Positions 1-5,168 of a stretch of DNA of 5,380 nt are shown here, one piece after another; positions within the stretch are counted from its first letter, which is position 1; each line of letters opens with the position of its first letter. The translations under genes were made by a program, and so were the position numbers. The notes under the pieces were generated by a model that saw nothing but the letters and a program-made list of their open reading frames with translations, was not told the DNA's origin and did no database searches. The stretch is taken from positions 1-5,380 of the forward strand of contig CAUCWU010000191.1 of the NCBI GenBank assembly GCA_958446555.1, in the 5' to 3' direction. Source of the DNA: an uncultured Lachnospiraceae bacterium (GTDB taxonomy: Bacteria; Bacillota; Clostridia; Lachnospirales; Lachnospiraceae).

Positions 1-321
1 TACTATGGTGACGACATTTATATCAATACTGCTGAGCAGATCGCGGGCATCCCAGCCTCGTGGCCCCGCTATGATTTGACGGTTGGAAGCTCTGGTGCAA
101 AGGTGCAACAGATGCAGGAGCAGCTTCTTGAGATCTCGACTGTCTACACGGCAATCCCAACCATCACGCCGACTGGTTACTATGACGAGGCGACGGCAGA
201 GGCAGTCCGCGTCTTTCAGGATATTTTTGGTCTGCCACAGACAGGTGTTGTGGACTTTTCTACTTGGTATAAAATTAGCTATATCTATGTGGGAATCACG
301 AGGATTGGCGAATTAAACTGA
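1..321 (+). CDS. C-terminal part of a peptidoglycan-binding-domain protein (5' end outside window)
   Basis: The frame is open from base 1 to the TGA at 319-321 and gives 106 residues. The TTG at 76 is an internal codon, not a start, because coding continues upstream of it. After a linker containing IPASWPRYDLTVGSSG, residues about 27-98 fit a PG_binding_1 domain: a 'VGSSGAKVQQMQEQL' first helix, then 'GYYDEATAEAVRVFQ' and 'GLPQTGVVDFSTW', the usual G-x-TG-xVD turn before the last helix. Domains of this kind bind cell-wall peptidoglycan. In Clostridia they often occur as repeats in large secreted or spore/cortex-associated proteins, and the preceding YYGDD...QIAGIP linker would suit such a repeat protein, which is inference. 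No catalytic domain is visible in this fragment. The gene is richer in GC (150 of the first 300 bases by hand count) than the cluster it faces. Its last 26 bases overlap the end of the minus-strand ATPase gene. Confidence 0.9.
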   Translation, partial: YYGDDIYINTAEQIAGIPASWPRYDLTVGSSGAKVQQMQEQLLEISTVYTAIPTITPTGYYDEATAEAVRVFQDIFGLPQTGVVDFSTWYKISYIYVGITRIGELN

Positions 322-943
322 GTGTTCCGGCATCCATCTCCCACACCTCGTCACACAGCAGGTCGATATCGGCCTGCTGATGACTGGCAAGAAGAATTGT
401 TTTTCCTTCCTTTTTTAGTTTAAGAAGTAGACCTCGAATCTTTTCGGTCATTGCCTTATCGAGTCCATTAAATGGTTCATCCAAAATCAAAAGTGAGGGA
501 TTTTCCATGATCGCCTGCGCGATTCCAAGTCTCTGTCGCATACCAAGTGAATAATTTCCAACTGGGCGCTTCAAATTCGGATCCAATTCGACCCGTCTCA
601 TTGCCTCTTCAATCTGACTTTCGGTTGCTTTTTTTCTCATCTTCGCCAGGTAAACCAAGTTTTTCTTGCCTGATAATTTCGGCAAAAAACCTGGTGTCTC
701 AATGATTAAACCCAAATCTTTGGAAAAATCCATATCAACTCCTCCTTTTTTGACATCAACAACGACTGCTCCTTCGTCCGGCATCAAAAATCCACAAATA
801 CATTTCATCAAGACTGTTTTCCCACTGCCATTGTTTCCGACAAGTCCGTAAATTTTTCCCTTTTCAAGATGCATCGTTACATCCTTTAATACTGTTTGTT
901 TTTTAAAACTCTTTGTCACATGACACACTTCAATATAACTCAT
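296..943 (-). CDS. ABC transporter ATP-binding protein, BcrA/LanF-like
   Basis: This 215-residue single-domain ABC ATPase should power the two permeases encoded just upstream at the inner face of the membrane. Walker A is GNNGSGKT (residues 36-43), the signature is SLGMRQR (132-138), Walker B is LLILDEP (151-157) with catalytic Glu156, the D-loop is GLD (160-162), and the H-loop His is 188. Where most ABC ATPases have the Q-loop Gln, this one has Glu82 (IIETPGF), a feature described as the E-loop of lantibiotic-immunity LanF proteins. The YSLGMRQRLGIAQA signature also fits the bacitracin/lantibiotic resistance group. The length is nearly full for this short-tailed family. The ATG overlaps the stop of the preceding permease as ATGA, and GGAG sits 8 nt ahead, so translation is probably coupled. 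The TGA lies inside the facing peptidoglycan-binding gene. The family is clear; the exported or expelled substrate is unknown. Confidence 0.93.
   Translation of the reverse strand: MSYIEVCHVTKSFKKQTVLKDVTMHLEKGKIYGLVGNNGSGKTVLMKCICGFLMPDEGAVVVDVKKGGVDMDFSKDLGLIIETPGFLPKLSGKKNLVYLAKMRKKATESQIEEAMRRVELDPNLKRPVGNYSLGMRQRLGIAQAIMENPSLLILDEPFNGLDKAMTEKIRGLLLKLKKEGKTILLASHQQADIDLLCDEVWEMDAGTLSLIRQSS
356..379. repeat. 24-bp near-perfect palindrome inside the ATPase gene
   Basis: The left half CAGCAGGTCGAT is followed by ATCGGCCTGCTG; only the 363/372 pair (T and G) breaks the symmetry. In plus-strand RNA that pair is a U-G wobble, so a read-through transcript of the peptidoglycan-binding gene could fold into a 10-bp stem with an AUAU loop, starting 35 nt after its stop. 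The T-rich stretch (400-416) begins about 20 nt past the stem, too far for an ordinary intrinsic terminator. On the minus strand the palindrome encodes Q-Q-A-D-I-D-L-L just after the H-loop His, so coding alone may explain it. Confidence 0.6.
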
Positions 944-1848
944 ATCTCATTCTCCGTTCCTGAAAAAGAAAATGTATATCGATCCATCGCATGACTGCTC
1001 TGCACACAACAGATAACAATACCGATTAAAAAGATCCCACCACTCTGCAATAAGGTGGGCAGCAAATCGTAACCGAAATTGTGCATCGAATAGGTAGCCT
1101 GATTGAGAGGCGAAATCCAACCGACAAGCACATTTGCACGGTACAGCTGTTCCTTTTGCAAATCAAATAATTTCACAATTGTTGACGGTTGCAGAATAAA
1201 ACCATATGCCGTAAAAATTAAAAATGCTGCCACACCTGCTGCCTGCGTATGGCGTAGTGTCACTGCAAATTGAATGCTCACGGCAAGCATCAGATAGCCT
1301 AGCATCAGCAAAGAAACGATGATCAGACAATTGTATGGTGTCGTCTGTTGCATTGCCTTCATTGACGCTGGGATCGCACTGTCACCATTCATATAGGCAA
1401 ATAGGACAGCTGCATTGCTCCATCTGTTTTCGACATATGCATGTCTGGCGCAAAGAACCATTGTTGAGCCAAAAATCCAGAGCAAGTACAAAAAAGAAGC
1501 GCTAGCTACATACAAAAGCTCTCCTGCAAGCCACTTTCCCCTTGAACAGCGCACAAGATAAAATGGCACCTCGTTTGAGGCGAGTGGCAGATCCGAAAAT
1601 AAAATTACAAGTGGCAAGGAAGCTAGCAAAATAGATTTTGCATCGCCAAATGTCCAGATAAACGGTTCTGCCAGCTGAACCGATAAATTCTGAATCTGCA
1701 CAATATCTAAAATTTGTTCTGTCAACAGATACGATAAAATAAAAGCTAGCAAAAATACAATCGCCGCTTTTGGTGTCTGTGTCCACCGCCTATAATGAAG
1801 TGCTGTCACTGTGAATACCTTTTGAAGTGATTTTTTTACTTCTCTCAC
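940..1848 (-). CDS. ABC-2-type membrane permease, second of the pair (302 aa, GTG start)
   Basis: This is a hydrophobic protein with about six membrane segments, at residues about 28-47, 70-88, 110-124, 165-188, 194-212 and 268-283. The cytoplasmic loop after the second segment carries R100-x5-W106-x2-G-E-L-L, and a W-I-S-P motif follows at 244-247. Both motifs recur in the neighbouring permease, which supports a heterodimeric ABC-2-like channel driven by the adjacent ATPase. I chose the GTG at 1848 because AAGGTG lies 5 nt ahead and the gene then begins 14 nt after the previous stop. The longer reading from an ATG at 1941 (333 aa) would bury 31 codons in the upstream gene, has a polar lysine-rich extension and is unlikely. 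The stop overlaps the ATPase start (ATGA). In LanFEG-type systems the matching subunits are usually nearer 250 residues, so this one is somewhat long. Its function as a permease is inferred from topology and context. Confidence 0.85.
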   Translation of the reverse strand: MREVKKSLQKVFTVTALHYRRWTQTPKAAIVFLLAFILSYLLTEQILDIVQIQNLSVQLAEPFIWTFGDAKSILLASLPLVILFSDLPLASNEVPFYLVRCSRGKWLAGELLYVASASFLYLLWIFGSTMVLCARHAYVENRWSNAAVLFAYMNGDSAIPASMKAMQQTTPYNCLIIVSLLMLGYLMLAVSIQFAVTLRHTQAAGVAAFLIFTAYGFILQPSTIVKLFDLQKEQLYRANVLVGWISPLNQATYSMHNFGYDLLPTLLQSGGIFLIGIVICCVQSSHAMDRYTFSFSGTENEI

Positions 1849-1853
1849 ATTTT

Positions 1854-1859
1854 CACCTT
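1854..1859 (-). promoter_or_regulatory. Ribosome binding site deciding the GTG start at 1848
   Basis: On the minus strand AAGGTG sits 5 nt before the GTG, directly after the TGA of the upstream permease gene. The alternative upstream ATG at 1941 lies inside that gene. Confidence 0.7.
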
Positions 1860-1862
1860 CTT

Positions 1863-2678
1863 TCAACTTTTCTTTTTCATACTTCCCAATAGTATCCGCC
1901 ACTCCCTTGACAAATAGATTACACTGGTGCCAATTAAGCAAATCACAAGAGGCAGGTAAGCTCTTATCATTGAATTTGCGTTCTCAGTTTCTTTCACAAT
2001 TCCCCACGTTTGTGGTGATAACCAAAAAAGACTTATCGCAAACCGTCGCACAAAAATTTCAAGCAGATAATAAAATAGAAACGGGAAGCTCCACGCCAAC
2101 TGACGGCTTGAAAAAAGAATGGAAGCTGTCATTCCCAATACCGACCAAAATGCACCTAACACAAAAATTCGAATCTCATTAAAAAACAAGCTGCTAATTG
2201 TCTGTCCCAAGTTGGTCGCTGGCTCAAAGCGAGAGAAGAAAATAGCCAAAAGAAAATACGCAAACATAGATCCAACCACTGCGACCAGTCCTCCTACAAA
2301 GAGAGCTGTCAGCAGTTTTCCCACTGTGTAACTCAAATACCCCATTCTCGGTAACAGAAGCTTTTGGAATCCACATTTTTGCTCGTCAATACAGGAAGAG
2401 GACTGAAGAAGCGTACAAAGAACTGTCAGTGATACCAAAAATAGACTGCTTTTGCTTCCGTCTAACCACAGCTGCATATGGTATCCGCTTAACAGTTCAA
2501 TTTCTCCATAAGAATCTATTGCTGTTAGCATTCGACTAACCTGTGCAAATTCTGCCAAAAGCGAGAGTAAAAGCATCGAAGCTACCGCAGCGGCACATAG
2601 AAAAAAGGAGCGAACTGCAAACCCTTGTCTTATCATCGTAACTACGATTCTACCATTGATTGTTCTGTGTTTTCTCAC
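1863..2678 (-). CDS. ABC-2-type membrane permease, first of the pair (271 aa, GTG start)
   Basis: The protein starts with a short basic N-terminus and has about six membrane segments, at residues about 24-45, 77-92, 120-148, 172-190, 196-210 and 241-256. Between the second and third lies a cytoplasmic loop with CIDEQKCGFQKLL and R111-x5-Y117-x2-G-K-L-L. W-L-S-P follows at 219-222. The same R-x5-[WY]-x2-G-[EK]-L-L and W-x-S-P motifs occur in the downstream permease, so the two look like diverged relatives that form one transporter with the ATPase. The length (271 aa) is close to that usual for LanE/LanG-type subunits. GTG at 2678 is chosen because a perfect AAGGAG stands 6 nt ahead; the in-frame ATG at codon 15 has no comparable site. 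An 88-nt gap separates the start from the kinase stop. The family assignment rests on topology and operon position; the substrate is unknown. Confidence 0.85.
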   Translation of the reverse strand: MRKHRTINGRIVVTMIRQGFAVRSFFLCAAAVASMLLLSLLAEFAQVSRMLTAIDSYGEIELLSGYHMQLWLDGSKSSLFLVSLTVLCTLLQSSSCIDEQKCGFQKLLLPRMGYLSYTVGKLLTALFVGGLVAVVGSMFAYFLLAIFFSRFEPATNLGQTISSLFFNEIRIFVLGAFWSVLGMTASILFSSRQLAWSFPFLFYYLLEIFVRRFAISLFWLSPQTWGIVKETENANSMIRAYLPLVICLIGTSVIYLSREWRILLGSMKKKS

Positions 2679-2684
2679 TTTCTT

Positions 2685-2690
2685 CTCCTT
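2685..2690 (-). promoter_or_regulatory. Strong ribosome binding site for the first permease
   Basis: AAGGAG on the minus strand lies 6 nt before the GTG at 2678. It is the closest match to the Shine-Dalgarno consensus in the cluster and it fixes the GTG start. Confidence 0.75.
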
Positions 2691-2709
2691 TCTGAGGAAA
2701 CTTTTTCAT

Positions 2710-2796
2710 TTTGTAACTACTTTTGTTAATTACTCTTGTTCATAGATGACTTTATTTGAAAAGACTTTATTTGTAACTACTTTTCTTATCTTGCTC
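2710..2796 (-). repeat. Imperfect direct duplication of the kinase 3' end
   Basis: The 15-base string TTTGTAACTACTTTT (plus strand) occurs exactly at 2710-2724 and 2770-2784, 60 bases apart. Read on the minus strand, the similarity extends upstream. Kinase-end copy 2770-2796 (27 nt) and gap copy 2710-2741 (32 nt) agree at 25 of 27 aligned bases, with one 1-base and one 4-base gap. The first copy encodes the final Q-D-K-K-S-S-Y-K of the kinase. The second lies in the noncoding gap before the permease gene. It looks like a decayed tandem duplication, though a regulator binding in the gap could also keep the repeats alike. Confidence 0.75.
2748..2773 (-). repeat. Two direct copies of CAAATAAAGTC in the kinase-permease gap
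   Basis: On the minus strand CAAATAAAGTC occurs at 2773-2763 and again at 2758-2748, with 4 nt between the copies (period 15). The first copy overlaps the kinase stop codon. Paired direct repeats upstream of a transporter gene are the usual layout of OmpR-family operators, but those mostly have a period of 10-11, so a binding role is only a possibility. I see no good -35/-10 pair in the gap, so the permease genes may be transcribed through from the regulator and kinase, or from a regulator-dependent promoter that departs from consensus. Confidence 0.45.
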
Positions 2797-4194
2797 AGCT
2801 GCTAACCTTACTATAATCTTAGTTCCTTTTCCTAGCTTACTTTCGATTGTAAGCACTGCTCCATGTGCCTTTGCAATCCGCTCGCAAAGGGCAAGTCCAA
2901 GGCCAAAGCCCTCCTTTTTTCGTGAACGATCAATCTGATAAAATGGTCTTGTCACATTTTGAATTTCCTCTTGCGCCATGCCACATCCATTGTCACTCAG
3001 CCAAAAGCTGTCTCCATCATATCCAATCTCTATGTAAGTCGCACCTGCCTTTGCGGCATTGTCAAATAGATTGCATAATAAAGACAAAAGTAATGATTCA
3101 TCTGCCAAAAGTGGTTGATTGCTCAAGGCAAAATGAAGTGTAATCTTCTTTTGACTAGCTACCGGTGTAATTGTCTGCTCCAGTAACTGCCTTAACTTGT
3201 CTGGCGAACTCTCTACCAGTTGTACAGAAAGCTCCATTCGGATCAAATTATTTAAACTCTCTGATAAGCCCGATAAACGCAAACTTTGCTGTTGAAGGCT
3301 AACCAACGCCTCATGTTTTTGATCCTCTGTCAGCCTCGCACTTTGAAGTGCAAACGCATAGCCACTAATCGCTGTGATTGGTGTTCGCATCTCATGCGCC
3401 ATCGCGCGAAGTAGTAGCTTTTGCTGGTCTCTCTCCTCTCTAAGCTCGTTCATCTGATTTTGCACTGCCTCTGCCATCTCATTGAATCGAACGGCAAGTG
3501 TACCTAACTCATCTTTCCGATTGGACACAGCAATTCTTTTTTCATAATTACCGCCTGAAATCTGTGCTGCACTGTCTGTGAGTGATTCTAATGGAGAAAG
3601 GATACGACGAATCAGCAATTGCTCTAACAAAAAGACGATTGCCATCACAACTGCCCCTATCAGCAAACTGCTCTGCACAAGCCGATGGATTCCCTGCATG
3701 TTTTGTGTGATATCAAAAACGGCTGCCTGCCAATATTCCTTCGTATTACCTATCCAGAAATGAATTGAACGTGCGGCGATACAAAAGCTTTTCTGTCCTT
3801 GGTCTATTATGATCCAATTAATGGGTTCTTTATCTATCGCCAAAACTGAATTTGTTTTTTTTGTCTGCATGATTTGTGCGACATTCACACCAGATTCATT
3901 GTAAATGATATCGTCTTCTGACATCAGTACATATTCAATATTACTAGGAAGGCTCTCTGTTTTTATCGTATAATTCAAAGCTGTCCTTGCAAGTTGATGA
4001 TCTTCATAGGATGCAAGCTTCGGTTGCATATTGTTTATCAGCATATTCAATGCTTTTTCCTCAGTCAGAACATAGGATACAGCTTCGGTTGTCATCACAT
4101 TTTTTGCATTGTTTACAATCAAGCCTCCAAAGAGTAAAATCGCTGCTATCAGGATGCACTGTGTTCCCAGCATCAATTTTGAAGATAGCTTCAT
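2767..4194 (-). CDS. Membrane sensor histidine kinase
   Basis: This 475-residue orthodox kinase has TM1 at about 8-27, an extracytoplasmic sensor region of about 145 residues (28-172), TM2 at about 173-195 and a HAMP linker at about 196-248. The HisKA helix follows with AMAHEMRTP, where His267 is the likely phosphorylation site. HATPase_c has N-box Asn375 and Asn379, G1 box DNGCG (401-405), Phe418, and a G2 box GFGLG (429-433). It should autophosphorylate on His267 and pass the phosphate to the regulator encoded just upstream. The sensor region has no cysteine cluster or repeats and resembles nothing I can name, so the ligand is unknown; the adjacent transporter makes an antimicrobial peptide or other envelope stress plausible. 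The ATG overlaps the regulator's stop as ATGA, with GGAGG 10 nt ahead, indicating translational coupling. All catalytic motifs are intact. Confidence 0.94.
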   Translation of the reverse strand: MKLSSKLMLGTQCILIAAILLFGGLIVNNAKNVMTTEAVSYVLTEEKALNMLINNMQPKLASYEDHQLARTALNYTIKTESLPSNIEYVLMSEDDIIYNESGVNVAQIMQTKKTNSVLAIDKEPINWIIIDQGQKSFCIAARSIHFWIGNTKEYWQAAVFDITQNMQGIHRLVQSSLLIGAVVMAIVFLLEQLLIRRILSPLESLTDSAAQISGGNYEKRIAVSNRKDELGTLAVRFNEMAEAVQNQMNELREERDQQKLLLRAMAHEMRTPITAISGYAFALQSARLTEDQKHEALVSLQQQSLRLSGLSESLNNLIRMELSVQLVESSPDKLRQLLEQTITPVASQKKITLHFALSNQPLLADESLLLSLLCNLFDNAAKAGATYIEIGYDGDSFWLSDNGCGMAQEEIQNVTRPFYQIDRSRKKEGFGLGLALCERIAKAHGAVLTIESKLGKGTKIIVRLAAEQDKKSSYK

Positions 4195-4850
4195 ATCACC
4201 TTTTCCTCCAAGCGATAACCTACCTTTGGGATCGAGACCACATTGAGACCAGTTTTCTTTCGAAGCTGTGCAATATGAACATCAACCGTCCTTGTCGTCC
4301 CCTCATAGAGAGATCCCCACACCTCTGCCAAAAGACGCTCCCTCGACACAGCAATGTTTTGATTTCGAAATAAAAATTCTAACAGTTCAAATTCCATCGG
4401 TGTCAGCATCAAATTTTCTCCTGCTTTTGTGACAATTCGCACCTGTGTATCCATCACCACATCACCTGCCTGAAAGTTATGCTTTAATGCTCCATGTCGC
4501 TCAAGCACCTTTTCCATACGCACCAAAAGCTCTAACATATCAAACGGCTTTACCATATAATCTTCTGCTCCACCTCGAAGTCCCTTCACCTTTGCCTCGA
4601 GATCGCCTCTCGCTGTCAAGAAAATGACAGGAATATTTCGTCCCTTTAATGGATTCAATAATGCAAAGCCATCGACTTTCGGAATCATCACATCGACAAG
4701 CGCAAGATCTGCCAACCCGCCTTGATTTAAATAGTCCAATACTTGTTGTCCATCCTCAAAGGCAACTGTCTGATAGCCTGCCACTGATAAATTTAAGCAG
4801 AGCATTTTTTGAATTGCCTCATCGTCCTCTATCACCATAATTTTGCTCAT
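4191..4850 (-). CDS. OmpR/PhoB-family response regulator
   Basis: This 219-residue DNA-binding regulator is the natural partner of the kinase it overlaps. Its receiver domain (about 1-117) has the acidic pocket Glu8/Asp9/Asp10, phospho-acceptor Asp53 (ALVDVMIPKVDG), Thr79 and Lys101-Pro102, all as expected for a phosphorylatable receiver. A winged-helix Trans_reg_C domain follows (about 124-216), with LTPMEFELLEFL, a recognition helix around TRTVDVHIAQLRKK and the closing beta-hairpin V-G-Y-R-L. The start is secure: GGGAGG is 6 nt before the ATG. As the first gene of the minus-strand cluster it probably controls its own operon, and possibly the divergent lipoprotein gene; both are inferences from position. 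The family covers many roles (drug, peptide, metal and phosphate responses), so the transporter downstream is the best clue to its job. Confidence 0.95.
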   Translation of the reverse strand: MSKIMVIEDDEAIQKMLCLNLSVAGYQTVAFEDGQQVLDYLNQGGLADLALVDVMIPKVDGFALLNPLKGRNIPVIFLTARGDLEAKVKGLRGGAEDYMVKPFDMLELLVRMEKVLERHGALKHNFQAGDVVMDTQVRIVTKAGENLMLTPMEFELLEFLFRNQNIAVSRERLLAEVWGSLYEGTTRTVDVHIAQLRKKTGLNVVSIPKVGYRLEEKVI

Positions 4851-4968
4851 TTTTTTCCTCCCATTCTATTTTAAACTTTTAAGTCTGATTGACACTGCTT
4901 CCCACAAATTGTTCTGTTACTTCGCAACTTTCCCAATTCCGGCAAAAGAAATTCTCTTTTCTGACACC

Positions 4969-4997
4969 ATCATACCATATTTCTAGCTTTGTGCTAG
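4969..4997 (-). promoter_or_regulatory. Candidate promoter for the regulator-kinase-transporter operon
   Basis: On the minus strand an extended -10, TGGTATGAT (TG-N-TATGAT, hexamer at 4969-4974), lies 17 nt downstream of CTAGCA (4992-4997, three of six matches to TTGACA). The extended TG could compensate for the weak -35. Transcription would start near 4962 and leave a leader of about 112 nt before the regulator. The -35 is covered by a small inverted repeat, as might suit regulated expression. Confidence 0.4.
4983..4997. repeat. Small inverted repeat CTAGC-N5-GCTAG
   Basis: CTAGC (4983-4987) and GCTAG (4993-4997) form a perfect five-base inverted repeat around TTTGT. It overlaps the -35 of the predicted minus-strand promoter, so it could be an operator half-site pair. 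A repeat this short can arise by chance. Confidence 0.35.
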
Positions 4998-5036
4998 CGG
5001 TTGGATGAAGTTTTACAAGTCCATAACAAATGCGTG

Positions 5037-5065
5037 ATGATTTCTGAATGAAAAGACGATATACT
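5037..5065 (+). promoter_or_regulatory. Candidate promoter for the lipoprotein gene
   Basis: ATGATT (5037-5042, three of six to TTGACA) is followed after 17 nt by TATACT (5060-5065, five of six to TATAAT). Transcription would begin near 5072 and give a very U-rich leader of about 97 nt that contains the tandem array. In such AT-rich DNA chance matches are common, so the call is tentative. Confidence 0.35.
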
Positions 5066-5090
5066 AAATTTATAAAATTCGATAGAAGGA

Positions 5091-5157
5091 TTTTGTTTTT
5101 AAGTTTCTGTTTTAAAGTTGTATTTTTAAATTTGTTTTTTTAAATATTTGTTTTAAA
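5091..5157 (+). repeat. Five imperfect tandem copies of a 13-14 bp T-rich unit
   Basis: The stretch divides into units at 5091-5103, 5104-5117, 5118-5130, 5131-5144 and 5145-5157, alternating 13 and 14 bases. Each is close to TTTGTTTTTAAA and ends in TTTTAA(A/G). The array ends one base before the GGGAGG ribosome site of the lipoprotein gene. It is nearly free of C and would make a U-rich untranslated leader. It could be a product of replication slippage, an array of protein sites, or an unstructured leader that aids ribosome access; the sequence alone does not decide. Confidence 0.65.
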
Positions 5158-5168
5158 TGGGAGGTTTT

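Larger units (their letters stand above)
4851..5168. other. Divergent intergenic region between the regulator and lipoprotein genes
   Basis: This 318-base region holds no convincing gene. It contains candidate promoters pointing both ways, one short inverted repeat, and a T-rich tandem array next to the lipoprotein start. Composition falls to 22 G/C in the 120 bases from 5041 to 5160 (hand count). The two divergent genes have near-identical ribosome sites: each start is preceded by AATGGGAGG. Confidence 0.8.

Noticed and set aside
230..242. GTCTG-CCA-CAGAC hairpin as a terminator for the ATPase operon
   Set aside because: Only five base pairs, inside a coding region, and the minus-strand RNA would be followed by A residues, not a U tract.
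1849..1941. ATG at 1941 as the start of the second permease (333 aa)
   Set aside because: It lies inside the upstream permease gene, adds a polar lysine-rich stretch and has no good ribosome site; GTG at 1848 has AAGGTG at the right distance.
1907..2331. Plus-strand open frames opposite the permease and kinase genes
   Set aside because: They lie antisense to well-supported genes, lack ribosome sites and have low-complexity or implausible protein sequences.
2659..2712. Small minus-strand frame beginning M-K-K-F-P-Q-K in the kinase-permease gap
   Set aside because: It has no ribosome site, ends after 17 codons and runs across the permease ribosome site and start in another frame; more likely a by-product of the duplicated segment.
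4889..4894. Perfect TTGACA on the plus strand
   Set aside because: No -10-like hexamer lies 16-18 bases downstream, so it is probably a chance match.
4915..4972. Short minus-strand frame (about 16 codons, M-M-V-S-E-K-R) ahead of the regulator
   Set aside because: It has no ribosome site and overlaps the predicted -10 element; a leader peptide is not supported.
5005..5037. Ten-codon plus-strand frame M-K-F-Y-K-S-I-T-N-A
   Set aside because: Too short, with no clear ribosome site and no link to a downstream attenuator structure.
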